From NCBI GenBank assembly GCA_013399115.1, contig VXAA01005179.1, positions 309,418 to 373,417 of the forward strand: a DNA stretch of 64,000 bases. The letters run 5' to 3'. Positions 13,011 through 26,460 of the stretch are shown here, in pieces. Position numbers and translations under genes: made by a program. Under the pieces are notes generated by a model. The model saw only the letters and a list, made by a program, of their open reading frames with translations, was not told the origin of the DNA and made no database searches. How positions within the stretch are numbered: position 1 is the stretch's first letter; each line of letters opens with the position of its first letter. Source of the stretch: Anseranas semipalmata. Lineage: Eukaryota; Chordata; Aves; Anseriformes; Anseranatidae.

Positions 13011-15839
13011 GGCAAAGAACAGAACAGCCCATTCTAGCTCAGCTCCTGGGAACTGCAGATCTCCCAAATCTGCTTTAGTAATTGCCAAGGCCAAGTTTAA
13101 AGCCTTGTGGGTACAGAACTTTTTGCATAGAGAGGCAACTATCTGTGCAGGTTCAAAATGGACATGGGGAAGTGTTATCTTAAATGACAGAGGACGTACC
13201 AAAACTATGAGCCCAGAGGAGTAAGGAGATGACATCTGACACAGCTTCAAACAAATATTCTAGGGGAAGTGAGACTCTAGCCCTGCTGACCTAAAAACTA
13301 TTAGACATTGCTATTGCTGTTATTTTGCCAAGGGCACAGCTTCTTCCAGCTCAGCTCATCTTTCCAAAGATGCTAATTCCTTGAAGGAACAGTACGTACA
13401 TTAGAAAATGTATTATAACCAAATCCTTAATCATCTCCCATATGATACATATTCACATACATACTTTTTAAAATAAAAACCAGTCATTCTTCAGTCTCCG
13501 TGCACGTGAAATGAAAACAATGAAAATTCCATTTTCAGGCCATCGAGAGATGCAGGTAAGAGCCCAGTTAAAGCATGGTAATGGAAGTCCCAAGAACTTT
13601 TACGTGAAGGTCTAACAAAGATCCAAGCAGACAGACTGTTTTACAGGCATGGGTCACTGACAGTGAAACAGTTTCACAAGAAGTCCAAGCAGTCTTGTTG
13701 TTCTACAGAAGGATCATTACCTTAAGACAACAAAATATTGGGTCATATTGTCAATTCAGTTCCTCCAGGGATGAATGGAGCCCCTCCTGATATGGTGCAA
13801 AAAGAGAAGTAAAAATACCCAACTAGAAAGGGTGTCTGCGCCGAGTTCCCAGTGACTGCAGCGGCTGAGTCACAGTGGGTTCTTGGACATGCAGGGGAGT
13901 TTTAGCAGGAAACCGCCTACCACTTTATTTACAGCTCCACTTCAACTATGCCATTCGACTCAGCTCAGTAGATGATTTTTATCGCTCTAGATGTTGGGGA
14001 TGCATTTGCACAGAGACACTTTCCAAAAGGCCACATGTGTTCAGCGTTGGATTTTTGTGAGGTTTCTACATATTCACTTTGGATGGAAGAAATACTGCCC
14101 CTTCTGTCCTTCTACCCCCAGTACAAGGTAGTACTTTCCTCCATCCACTCTGATTTCTTTGACTCATACCTGGCCTGTATGGATGTTTTACATTACTGAA
14201 CTCCTAGAAACCAGCATGCTGTCATATTATACCTTACCAGCACTGGTACCTACAGTAGCACATCCAGCACCTGGAGAGAGAGTCCTGCTCTACCACACAG
14301 CAAATTGTCTTTCTCTGGCAGCTAAACTAATTAAAACAATAGTAAATTTGTATCAAAAAACTATGCTGGAACTCTAGCAAAGCTTCTTTTTATTCTTTTC
14401 TTCTTTGTAAAGTATAGTCATCTATAGAAAGCTATGTTAAAAAAAGGGTAATTGTTTGCAAATTCCAGCCCTTGAAGGTTAGAAAGGGCCTTCCTTGTCT
14501 TTTCCTGCAAATTCTGTCCTAGTTTCGTGAAAGAGTTAAGATCACACATTTCACCAGCACCCTGCGTCACTCAGCATACGGATGCGTGAGTGGGCAGATT
14601 TCAGGTTGCATGTGCAAATGTAAATCTGATATTGCCCAATTTTTCAGTTCTAGGTTTGTAAACCACATAGCATCAGTGCAGCGTGTGTGCCTGGGTGCAG
14701 GACAGGAGGCTGGCTGTGGTGTGCACTGTACTCAAGTACAAACTGCTAATTAAGAGAACACAAGAGGAAACGGGCTTATTACTCTCAGGAATGGTGATGG
14801 GGGCTCTGCACAGTCTCATGACTGCACTGAAATCCCAGTTTCAGAGGTGAACGGCTCGTGAATCCAGGTGTGGAGGACTTTGTGTTCATGGAGTGCTCCT
14901 TGGCGTAGCACTCCCAGCTGAGGACAACTCCATAGGCCAAACCCTCTGAGCAGCATCTCCCAAACCTAAGCCTAAGCCCTGAAAAAGGGGGCTGGGAGGA
15001 GATATAAAGACAAGAAAATACCTCAGCTGGACCTGTTTCTCTCTGTTTATACCATTCTACAGAACAGTTTATGCAAATTAAAACCAGCCACAGGACTGCT
15101 GGGAAGCTGCCAGCTACACTCTTGGGGTCACAAAGTTAAGGAGTGAGTGCAGTTAGGAGAGGGAAGTCTCGACAAGCTGTTTCTCAATAGCCAGCAGAAG
15201 CATCCAGTTCAGTCCAGCAGCATGCGGGTCTTTGCTACAAAGCAGCAATTACCTTAGCTATCTACGTTGGCAGGTTTGGACACTCGAGCACTTTTTTATG
15301 CTGCGCAACACTCTGCTTGTGGCTCATTTTTTAAAAACAGAATCGGCTCTAGTCCTGCCTTTCAAGTACACACTTGAGAGATCATCATATGCAGAGCAGA
15401 GAAAGGATGCTGAATGAATCACAAGAGACTAGCTATTGACCAAAAATGTGCAGGCTGTACTGTTCTTGGTATTTTAGGCAGCAGGTCTGTCACATGAAGA
15501 GGATTCATTGTGATCTGACCCAACTGAATGAACGTAGTGCTGTAAAAACCAATGGGTTTACCTCCCCGGTTTCAAGGCAGCGTTATTATTTCCGTCCCCT
15601 CTAAATCACTCTCCTCCTACCTGTCTACCACCACCACAACCACATGTTGGCACAAGATTAGCAGAAAATAACCACACTCTGATCTGCCTGCCACCCCTTA
15701 GTGGAAACTGGGAATTCACTGGAATTCAGGGAACTGGAGGCAGGTCACAAGTTACACTCTTGGTACCACAAGTTATCTGCACAGTTGATATTTTAGAGTT
15801 TCATGTATGTTGTTCAGTTTCCCTGAAATTAACCTTTAA

Positions 15840-15873
15840 GAAAAAAAAAATAAAAAAGAGAGAGAGAGAGAGA
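15840..15873. repeat. Poly(A) and (GA)n microsatellite
   Basis: An A-rich run is followed by about eight GA units. Confidence 0.9.
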
Positions 15874-18800
15874 AAAACCCACAGTCTTTCAGGGGGATCA
15901 GAAACCAATTTCAGGAAACACTATCAACTTTGATGGTAAACGCAGCCACTGAAAGTAAATGTGTTCTTTTGTGTGAGTATGTGTATGTGTACTGGATTAA
16001 CTTTTTTTATTGAGTTTCATACAGAAACAGAGAAGGAAAAGTGCAGAACTCTACGTAACACACTGCTGGGATACCACACTATTTATTGCAGACTTATCAG
16101 GGGTGAGCTATTTTCAGCATGACCCATGAGCAAGCAAGAAGCTTGAACCAGGCGAGATGCTTTTTCCAGTGCTGACACCTGGGACCTCTCCGTGCCAGCA
16201 TCGCATCCCTGGCACGGTGCACAGCCTCGACCTTGGGCTTCCCAGCTCTGCAGCACAACGGTCAATGGCTGCGCCAGGGAAAACGGGATAGTAAGAAAGT
16301 AAGGAGAAATATGTGAGGAATAAAAAGTCAGGATGAAGGCAGGAAAATGGAGGGAGTTAGGTGGTATCCTTTCAGCTAATTCATAATTTGTAACACAAAT
16401 GTATCTAGAAGTGAGCTTCAAATGCCTGTGTTTTTGTCTCTTCAAAAATAAGCTATTTTTATCATTAAAATGATCTGGACCCCACTGGTCTATACTGGGT
16501 GCAAGTCTACTTTTCCATTTTGCTGACAATATTGCTTGGAGATCCTTGCCACAGTGCCACCAGCAGCACTTCGGATGCTGAAGTCAAGCCCAGTGTGAAG
16601 TCATGTCTGCTTCCTTCCATAGATGTTTAGCCAGGAAATGGCCCCATGGCACTTGCATCCCATTCTTATTAAGGAACCAGCACACACTACAGAACAAAAT
16701 CTTCATCTTTTTGGATGAAGGAGAAAATTCCTGAGAAACTTCCTAAGGTTACAGACCTTGTACTATTGTTACTGGGTATACATAGTACTGTAACTGGAAA
16801 TCTTCTGAAGGGCTCTGATGAAGCTCCTGCCAAGCCTTTAGCAAAGAAATCTAGTCCCATCAAAGATTTCCTCCTGACCAAAGCAAGTACCAACTTGGGA
16901 GGATACTGGATTTAGTGTACCCAGAAATTCTGGGTCTCTGGCAGGCCTCCAAAGCCAGGAAAAACTGTAAGGATGTGCAGGATCTTACCCGTAAGTGCAA
17001 GTCACGGCATTGTACGAGCACTAGAAAGGGACAGAGCTCTCGCTGACTGACTGGAAAATCCATATTCCCTGTTAGTATTTTAACCTTTCCCCATAGACTC
17101 AGGGAGAGAGGATGTTAACCTATTTATATGGGAAATCATTAGAGAGAGCACAGGATTTAAATTCACATTCATCAGTTTATTGGGATTTCTTGGTATTATT
17201 GTACTAGGTGCTTAATTGCATCTGTTTGCCCATAAAAATTCTCAAGGGAAAAAGCCCAATTACTTGACATTTGAAGAATTATATCTACCTTTTTTTTTTT
17301 TCTTTTACAAATTAGCACCCAACTGCTAATCTGCATTTTTAAACTGGTGATTAGAGAAATCTAATTATTGAACTTCAGCTTAGGTATTTACTGAAACAGC
17401 AGTCACCTGAAGGCTGCAGTAATTTATGTTGAATGGGGCTGTAATATCAGGAATACACGGATCATTCTGTTTAGAAGTAAAGCCAGAAAGTCATGGACAA
17501 TAATTTTGGTACCACAAACTGAGAGGTTACTCAGGCCATGATCAGAGTCACGGTATGAGACAGAGTTAGAACAGGACAGCTGGAGCAAAGAACTAAACAG
17601 AGGAACAAATCTAAACTGTCTGCAGATAAGAATAGCTCCAGACACCTTACCAAAGGGTTTTTCTGCGATAAAGTTGTATGAGAATGACTTGGAGTTTGAG
17701 GTCATCACATGTCACTACTAATATGGTCAATAAGGTTTTGAAGGTCGCCTTGGCAAGCTCAATTCAATTTATGTGACTAATCCTAATGCTTCCTCTAGAC
17801 TCATTATCAGAAATTTTGCCAGTATTTTGACATTATTATGAACTGAAATAGATTTGCAACTGAAATACAGCATAGCATTTCTTTCCAGTTTAAGACAGCT
17901 GGTAACAGGACTCTTCACAGAGACAGAGGACAAAGCTGCCTTACAAAGTGAGTCACCACAGACGTCAAACCTCCCAACAACAGCAATTCACGAGATGTCT
18001 ACAGCGCTCCTGGAGGAAATCCTCCAAGACGGGCACTCTTCCCACTTTCATATTCTTAATTACCTAATTTACTGAGAGGGGACATCAAGGACTGCACGCT
18101 ATGCTACACTAATCTTACCTAACATAATATTTCTTCTTAATTAATCCATGAGCGTTTGTGGTGAGGTCTGTATCTAACTAATATAGATCTTTCTAAAATT
18201 AGAGAAGGCATCATTAATATCTTTGGATGAAATTTCTGATTTACCACTTTAATTAAGGATGCCAAAAGTTCATTTAAAGGACTTTTATCTCATGTCAGAA
18301 ATTGCCAGCTTATTTTCCAGATTCCTAGAAATTCTGCTGTGGTTGGAATATGATGAAGCTAATCTATTCTGAACACAGCTTGTTGAGTTCACAGGTAAAA
18401 TTGGCCAGGGCTTGCAATAGGTCTGGAGAAGGAGGATGTCTGAACGAAGAAAAAAAAAAAGAAAACCAATTCTTTTTCCACATGAGTAATTATGGTGGTG
18501 GTTTTGGCTTTTTTTTTTTTTTTTTCTCATTTCTTTTTCTCGGCAAGCATGGAATTAATATTTCTNGGCTAATTTCTCAGTAAATACATTGAAAATTGAG
18601 CAAATAAAAGTAATATTACCTATTTCTCTCCTACATCTTTGCAGATGTAAGATACATAACTAGCCAAGACCGTAATATATTAATAAAATCTATACAAGAT
18701 CTGTCTGTGTAGCAGCATGAGATGCATATTCACTAGTTTCTATTTGTTGTATATATGAGTTATTAGATACCGCAGAACCTTGGGTCCTTAATATTTCTTC

Positions 18801-20360
18801 ATCATAAGAGGTTGAGTAGTTTATGATCTTGAGATTAGACTGTGAATGTAAAAAGATCAGGTATTAAAATAGCAATCACAGTAGGAATATGGAGGCCAGC
18901 ATATCCTGCAGTAGGAAAGCCCACAAAAATCATTTTTTTCGTGGCTGAGTATTACTGGTGATTTATTCAGATTGAGGCTTGATGATTTCAAGTATTAAAA
19001 ATCCAACCAAGTCATCTGAAAGTGTCTCAGTGCGCTGTGAAAGAATAGGATTGTCTATCGATCTGGATGAGAAGCTGCAAGAAACTGATTTACAATGATA
19101 TCTGATTTTTCAGCTTCCTGTGTGCTACTTCTGGATCCTCTAACAGCACTGTATCTGTCTTTGTTCACTTTAAGAACCAGCCCACTTTTTTCCTTTTAAT
19201 TTGGACTATTGAGTCTCTCTACATTCAAGGAAACAAAACTGAGGTTTGGGTCCGTTTGACAATATTAAGAATGAATTTTAATCTGTTTCTGTGGACTGAA
19301 AACCAAACATGAGGGAACATTTGAGTCATTTGCTCCACCTCACCCCAACCATAAAAATCTCCATGTTGGTTATGCCTAAGAATGAAATGCATCAGACACT
19401 GATGCCACAGCCTTTGAATTATTTTAGCAGAAGTTCATCGTTTGTGTGTGGTTTTAATAGATGAAATCATGGGAGCACCAGAAAGGGCATCAATGTTCAT
19501 CTGAAGCAGCAAATGCAAATTTGTAATCATGTAAACCATGCAGGACATGATCTAACCAGGCATTGAAAACATAGGGAAGTGGCAGAAAATGTCTGTAAGA
19601 ATGGAAAACCGTAAGAGCAGAGGGTAATGATACCATGAAAATAGTGACAAAGAGACACTGGAGGCCGTTTTGGATTATGAATGGATGTTTTGTTTGGTGT
19701 CCTCAACATCCCCACTTCACAAATAAATTTTCCCCAAAGCTTATGACCTCTCCAGCATCCCCTTCCTATATTACATGGAGGACTCCAACTGTGTGTGTGA
19801 ACATTAACCTCAGCTCCAAAACCCACAACAGAGTTCATTGCCATGGCTGATTTTCCTATGCCATATTACCAGTCCTCATTCATGGGCTTGGAATCTGAAA
19901 ATACACAAGAACGGGGAAGTGGAGAAACAGAGAATGTGGCTTCGACAGCAAAGGAGAGAGCTGCCGGGGTGGTGATGGAGGTGATGGAAAGGGGGCAGAG
20001 GAAGGCAGTCTGTTCTGGCTTACTTTGGAAAGGATCACACGGGTATCATGGTAGCCAGACTGAAGTAAAATTAGCAACTGGCTCTGAAATTCAAGGTACA
20101 TGTTCTTCCAGCCACCACCAAAACCTCTGTAGTCCAGTAAGTGTATCTGGAAGCCAAACTACCATCATATGGTTCTGCTTTAAAATATCCAGTTCAGCTT
20201 TTATTGCGGTAGTTCTCACATCTGAAAGGCAGCCTGCTACCTCTGCAACTAACACCAACATGACCATTAGGGATCTAGAGTTCCTCTGTCAATTGCAGAG
20301 TTTGTGCATACACACAGACCCACACCCACCCACACCCACGCAATTCAAATCTCTCATTTG

Positions 20361-20389
20361 TATATATATATATATATATAAAAAAAAAA
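20361..20389. repeat. (TA)10 followed by poly(A)
   Basis: Twenty bases of TA followed by nine A. A CCCACA-type repeat lies just upstream at about 20314-20338. Confidence 0.9.
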
Positions 20390-21648
20390 CAACAACAGAA
20401 AGCACACTGCCCTTTTACAATGCTTCTACCAACAATTTGAGTCTTTCCTTTTTTTTTTTCTTTTACTCAACCAATTACCAAGAAGGGTGTCTAGACTATT
20501 GAAATGTAGAAAACCCAAAGCACATTTTTGTATGGTTAACTGTTTAGCATTTGAATTCATAAGACTAATGCAGATCTTTATTTGACTTGGTTAATATCAA
20601 CAAAGGAACTTCCACTGAAGAGCAGGCAGGGTCCAAGGAAACCAACATTAACTGCTCCAGAAGAAGGAACTAACAACATTTTAAACAAACAATTCCAAAG
20701 CAGCCAGCTTAGGAAAAAGAAAAAAACAACTTTCCTCAGAGCCTCAGAGAGTTTAGGACTTATTTGAAGTACAACAGTTTATTTCTCTTACAGAGATATA
20801 TTTCAAAGAATTTGTCTGGAATATTCAGAGGAACTCATGAGAGGGAGGGGCTCAACTCTTACTCAGTTTTAGTACACTGTTAAGCTTAATTAACTTCCCC
20901 AAAACACAGCTTTTCATCCTAGCCAGTAGACATATGCACATCCTCATGACTAATACTCACAGCAATCCTTTTTAGAAGACAAAAAATAAAATTTCTATCA
21001 TCCATCCTAGCTTGATGGGATCTGAATTGTACATTATCTGCAGAACATCATGAATTCCAGCTCCGACAGAATGACTGATTGTGTACTGACTGGCTACCCC
21101 TCATCTAGGTATAGGCATGATGCTCATCAGGGCTTGAAAACCATTTGAGGATACCTCAAACTATATTTTGTTCTTGGCATAAAGACTTATGTACGCTGCC
21201 ATGGAGGAACTAACATACACAGCATTCTTCAGTGACACCCAGCATGGTCATTAATATCAGTATAAAGTCAGTCATTTTCATAGCCGTAAATGCCTAGAAG
21301 GATAAGAGGATAAGTTGTGTTCAGCAGGTTCACTTTATTACCTCTTCACTTATAAAATGATAGTATGGAAATGGAGATGTATAAGGAAATGTCTAGTCAC
21401 AGTTGTTAAATCTTTTGGGCATGTCCCATTTAAATACGTCAAGCTCTGACCTTAATACCTAGTTAAAGTGGGTGACGGAGGTTCACACTTCTCTCAGTGC
21501 TGCTGGTTTCAGTGCATCTGAAAGCAGGCTCAGAAACAATGTGGTGTCTAATTTACTTGCAAAATCAAAGAATTCCGATTTCAGGGGTTTCATTTAAATG
21601 AAAATTCAGATTCTGGAGAAGAAAACAAAACCCACTAAAACAGGAAGA

Positions 21649-21895
21649 ATGGTATTGTGGTTAAGTTTCTAGTATGGGGCTCTGAAGACCTGAATTATGT
21701 TCCATTCCTATCCCTTCTGCAGACTGTCTCACTCTCTGACTTTAAGCAAATCACTGAATTTCTCAGTGCTTCAGTTCCCCTTTTCTACAAATCATGTTAC
21801 TGGTTTGGGCAGTTTAGACAATGAGCTCTTTCATGTAAGGGATATAATTTCCAACAGCAGCACAAGTGAGGCTCTAACCTCAAAACACTAATAAT
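21649..21895 (+). mobile_element. MIR-like SINE remnant, fullest copy in the window
   Basis: The order matches MIR in sense orientation: a tRNA-like head (GTATTGTGGTTAAG), a body with CTCTGACTTTAAGCAAATCACT, and the CTCAGTGCTTCAGTTCCCC...TCTACAAATCATG segment. A further stretch near 21820 (ATGAGCTCTTTCATGTAAGG) resembles the tail of related amniote repeats. The copy is old and diverged with approximate ends. Confidence 0.65.
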
Positions 21896-24800
21896 AACAT
21901 ATGCGACCCTACTTACTTGAATCATTCTTACAAGTAAACGTCAATTTATTAGGCCTGGAAAAATATTGTAATTACTCATTGACAATTGTTTCCATAAAAA
22001 TAACAAAATTAGCTGATTTAACATTCATGTATTAATTCCCACACTGATCACCCACTTGCTATACCAAACTCTAAACAAAACACTATTCCACAGACATATT
22101 GGCTTGCCAATTAATTCAGCTTCCTATGAGAATCAGTGTCTGCTTGTCATCTCAAGAATTAGGAACGAAGCTGAAATGGGGAGTGCCTGCTGATTTTCTA
22201 ATTGTTTCAAGTTTTTTGCATTTTTTTTTTCCTCCAGAGGACTGTCCCTGCAGGGTGGATGAATTCAGCAGGGTGTGGAGTGCCCCTTGAGGGATTTTAT
22301 TCTGGGGAATACCATACATGGTATCACAACCTCCTACCCCTTGGTGGTTTCACAGGGTGAAGAAAGGCTTGGAGCATTCATAAAGGAAGCTCTGCCTACA
22401 TTATACTGCTGCTAGCATGGCTAAGGGTACCTTTTCTGAAAAACAAACTAAAAAAGCAGGGAAACATCACATGTATTATCCCCAACAGACACAGTGCTCT
22501 CCCACCTTCAACACCATCTTCAGATCTGTGCTTTTTCCCTTGCTGCCTCCTGGCAGACCTTTCCCTGCACCCAGTGTGTTTCTCCCCAGTCAGTAAGCCT
22601 TGCTCCTGCTGCAGAAATGTCTAGAGTTTCCTCTGACTTTTCTTTCATTTTCCAAGCCAATGTTTATGAAATAGGAGTCAGGGCTCTTTTTTTAAACAAA
22701 AGGTGAGTTTGTTCTTTACCCAAACCTCACGAGCTTTACTGATATGACCCTTCAGATCACAAGTGTTTACATTCCTGCTCTAAGAAACAAGGGAATCCTT
22801 TTTGTTTCACCCCAAAGAAAATAAAGACTTTGCCTTTCTTTTCTGAGACCATCAGCAAGGAAGAAAGGTACTTTGAACATATGAAATGGTACTTTGTGAA
22901 AAGGAAAAAAAGAAAGTCTGAAAAGTTTCACAGGGACCAAACAGACTCTAAGGAGGGCCTAATTCACCTTGCAATATGCAATCAGCTCTCATTAAGCCAA
23001 GTAACAGAGCAGAGATCAGAATCACCTGATTTGGCAGCAGTGCTTCAAACTTCAGTCATTTCTGGAGACCTTCTTTCCATGTCGGCTCTGCCCAGCAGCT
23101 CTGCACCGGCTCTGAATTTATGCACTGCCCTCTACTGGGTAGAGTAACCTCGTTTTGTCTAAGGGTAACATCATTTTACCCAAACCCTCTGGAATAGACC
23201 TATTTCCAAGGCCCAGATCATGGGGATTTGAAGGAGAGGGAGTAAGAAAGAAAACATCAGGCTGAGGACTGGGGCTTGCAAAAGGAAACATGAGTGGGAA
23301 AAACTCAAGATACTCCAATAAAGCTCAACTTGTGGGACCCTCAAGTCTAAAGCCCCAACTCTTCCTATCACAAAATCTCCACTCACTGTACAATCTCCTT
23401 CACGTGTTACGACTGAGCCCCACTTCTCCTGGGCAAGCCCTTCTCGGACACTTTATGGAGCATCCCAGACCACTCTCACTGCGGTTCACGTACAGATGAT
23501 AGCAAACTCCGTAAGCACCAACCTGGCGGACTTGGCTTTCAGTGTCTGAGCTCGGGCTCACTCCACCACTCTCCTTGGTGACTGGGAGCTCACCTACCCA
23601 CTGAGCCCTGCCAAGCTCTGAAGCTTTGCAACTAAGCATTATTACCACATTCCTGATGAATGAGGAAGACTTTTTGGACAGACGCTTTGTCAGCTACTCA
23701 GTCCATGGCAGCCAGGCTGCACATGCACCCAGAGGAGCTGTTTTCCCCATGTGATCTTACAAAATTAAAAATTACATGAGAGTGGAACAGCTTTCCTGGC
23801 ATGCCTGCGGCAACCAGCAGCCAACATCCATCTCATCTGAGAGACACTCGTACCGCCGTGCTGCGGTACGGCCATGCCTGGCCCTGCTCCTGAGAGCCAC
23901 GGCGATGGCAGGAGCAAGCGGTGCAGAGCAGGGTGCCTCGGGGCCAGCCTGGGAGTGAGAGGATCTGAGCTGTATTTTTGGCTCTGATTTACCTTATTGT
24001 GACACAGTCAAGTGCTTCAAATCTCTTTTCTTTGGAGGGGAGGGAGAGGACTTTGTTTCGCCTAAGTAGGTTTTAAGCCATCAATGGCAAGGCCTGGTCA
24101 TACTAAGCCTGAACAATGCTTTGTACAAAGCAGCCCTTGAATCTACTGGCTGCATGGAGCACACGACAGCAAAGCAAATAGTGGCAAAACATTTCTCACT
24201 CTTGCATGTTTGAATTCTAAAGCAAGTTTCAGTTCCACCATTCCTGAATGCTTTTGTTTTACAGAGAAAAGCAGCTGAGCTTCCCTCCCCCAGCTGCTCA
24301 TAATGAACCTCAGCTCAAGCTCAGTCGCTCAGAAATGGTTTGAAAGAGAATTCTGAGCACAAAGGGAATCTCTATGCCAGTTTTTAAAATCTATGATGAG
24401 CTCTGTTTCTCCAAATTCATGACAACTATACTCTCATGTGACAGAACATGAGCAGTAAATTTTGGTGTCTAGAGCATCATCAGAAATTTCCAGGTTCACC
24501 TACTGTACGCCCGCTGCACATCACTGTAGGGCACTCTATCACCATGAGGTTAACTAACTCAGTCTGTGGCCACACCAGATTTTGAAAAGAATATTCAGTC
24601 CCAAAGCAGGAAATACATTCCCTCAACTACATCCCAAAGGGCAACTAACAAGTCCTTTCTGGCCCCTAACCCTTAGTCATCTGACAGAAATATTTCCTTT
24701 TCATTGTCACAAAACATCATATTGACTGTAAGGGGAAACCATCCTCTCTCTGCTCCTGATGTAAAGCACTCTGGCTGCAGAATCCGCCTCTCACACTGCA

Positions 24801-25249
24801 TGCCCCCGACCACACATGCACTGGAAGAGACAAATTCATGTATTGACTCCAGAGTCGAGAGGCAGTGGAATTCTTTGCAATTCTTTGCACCATATGTCTT
24901 TGCACATACCCAGGAAGGCGAATGACTGTGCTAGGTACATATTAGGGCAACTGGCTTCCAAAAAGACAAGGAAGAGTCAGAAGAAAGACTTCTCAGCCTT
25001 TTAAACAGATGTTGGTTACTACTTTAAGCAGCATCCTCTTCGGAGGAAAACACACTTTACTGGGACCTGCTTAAAGGAGCAGATCAAACACTGGTTTGAT
25101 ACTTGAGGCTTGCAAATCTCCCTGTGGGTGAGCAGAACAGCATCCCAAGCCTCCTGCACCAGTTGCTGGCAAGGTTATAAATACAGCTGGGGTTTTGAAG
25201 AGTTACTTCTAAATCTGACTGCCCTGCAGAAAACCCCAGGGAAATTCTG
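21896..25249. other. Intergenic DNA upstream of SOCS1, no gene recognised
   Basis: No exon or repeat family is identifiable. A mildly CpG-containing stretch lies at about 23805-23945. A TATAAATA at 25176-25183 is a possible TATA box but has no supporting transcript evidence. Confidence 0.6.
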
Positions 25250-25319
25250 TTCTGAGAACTCCAAAACCAGTGCAGCATCTGCACGGTCCTCCCAGTGGAA
25301 GATCATAGATTTCTCTGAA
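25250..25319. promoter_or_regulatory. Two GAS (STAT-binding) motifs upstream of the CpG island
   Basis: TTCTGAGAA (25250-25258) and TTCTCTGAA (25311-25319) both match the STAT consensus TTCN3GAA. They lie 61 bases apart, about 150 bases upstream of the GC-rich region. SOCS1 is known to be STAT-induced, which makes the location plausible. A single motif is expected every few kilobases by chance, so the pair is suggestive only. Confidence 0.35.
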
Positions 25320-25439
25320 TGCTTTTCTCAGTTTAAAGTCACCGCTGGTCTGACCTTGCTCTCCTTGGACACTTCACAGCCACACGTTAAGCCCTCTCAC
25401 CTGTTCTGTCCACGCTGACCTGCAGACTACACTGTTAGC

Positions 25440-26460
25440 TTTGAGGAGAGCAGCTATCACCTCGCCAACACTTCCCACGCCGGCTGCCCGCTTGCTTTCC
25501 TTGCTCGGAGCCTTGCCCACCTCCCACCTCCGCTCTCCCCTCGACCTCGCTGCGCACAGGGGGGGTGCGCAGCGCCTCGGGCAGCACCTCCCGCCGGGCC
25601 GCCCGAGCCCTGCGCCCTCTGCGGGCCGCTGCCGGGTGCCTCCCGCACCGCTGGGGCCGGCCGGAGCGGTAACGAGCAGATTTAAGGGCACGAGAGGAAA
25701 CGGGGCCAGCCAGGCCGNNNNNNNNNNNNNNNNNNNNNNNNNNNNNNNNNNNNNNNNNNNNNNNNNNNNNNNNNNNNNNNNNNNNNNNNNNNNNNNNNNN
25801 NNNNNNNNNNNNNNNNNNNNNNNNNNNNNNNNNNNNNNNNNNNNNNNNNNNNNNNNNNNNNNNNNNNNNNNNNNNNNNNNNNNNNNNNNNNNNNNNNNNN
25901 NNNNNNNNNNNNNNNNNNNNNNNNNNNNNNNNNNNNNNNNNNNNNNNNNNNNNNNNNNNNNNNNNNNNNNNNNNNNNNNNNNNNNNNNNNNNNNNNNNNN
26001 NNNNNNNNNNNNNNNNNNNNNNNNNNNNNNNNNNNNNNNNNNNNNNNNNNNNNNNNNNNNNNNNNNNNNNNNNNNNNNNNNNNNNNNNNNNNNNNNNNNN
26101 NNNNNNNNNNNNNNNNNNNNNNNNNNNNNNNNNNNNNNNNNNNNNNNNNNNNNNNNNNNNNNNNNNNNNNNNNNNNNNNNNNNNNNNNNNNNNNNNNNNN
26201 NNNNNNNNNNNNNNNNNNNNNNNNNNNNNNNNNNNNNNNNNNCGCCCCGCTGCGCGGCGGCGGCCGGAGCCGGGACAGGACCGGGACGGGCCGGTCCCGC
26301 TCGGCGGAGACGGGCGCCAGCGCTGGCTCCCGGGCCCCGCCGCCTGGAGTGCCCCGCGCCCGCTGCGTGCCCTCGGGAAAGGCTCCGCCAACTCTCCCTG
26401 GCGGCGAGCGGCTTCAGCCAGGCAGCCCCGCGACTTCCAGACCTCGGGCTTTGCGGTTAT
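25440..26460. promoter_or_regulatory. CpG island, probable SOCS1 promoter and first exon
   Basis: Both sides of the assembly gap are strongly GC- and CpG-rich (about 25470-25717 and 26243-26450), unlike the AT-rich DNA around them. The right flank has GC-box-like motifs near 26243 and 26283. Its position about 1.4 kb upstream of the coding exon fits a non-coding first exon plus a short intron. No convincing splice donor is visible outside the gap, so exon 1 cannot be placed. Apparent long reading frames across this region run through unknown bases and mean nothing. Confidence 0.75.
25718..26242. other. Assembly gap (525 N)
   Basis: A run of unknown bases in the middle of the CpG island. Gaps of this kind are typical of very GC-rich avian promoters that short reads cover poorly. 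The true length may differ from the number of Ns. Confidence 0.99.

Larger units (their letters stand above)
9598..21648. other. Intergenic DNA, no gene recognised
   Basis: Mostly AT-rich and unremarkable outside the separately listed CpG patch, pyrimidine and purine blocks and microsatellites. The 219-codon open frame at 19843-20502 runs through simple repeats and has no domain, so I do not call it a gene. Confidence 0.7.

Noticed and set aside
12750..13250. 166-codon minus-strand open frame
   Set aside because: It lies opposite a purine-rich plus strand where TTA, CTA and TCA are rare, so antisense stops are depleted by composition. There is no recognisable domain.
19843..20502. 219-codon plus-strand open frame
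   Set aside because: It runs through CCCACA, (TA)n, poly(A) and poly(T) sequence, encodes low-complexity tails and shows no known motif.
25176..25183. TATAAATA as the SOCS1 core promoter
   Set aside because: The CpG island downstream is the more likely promoter. The TATA-like string is noted but unsupported by any exon.
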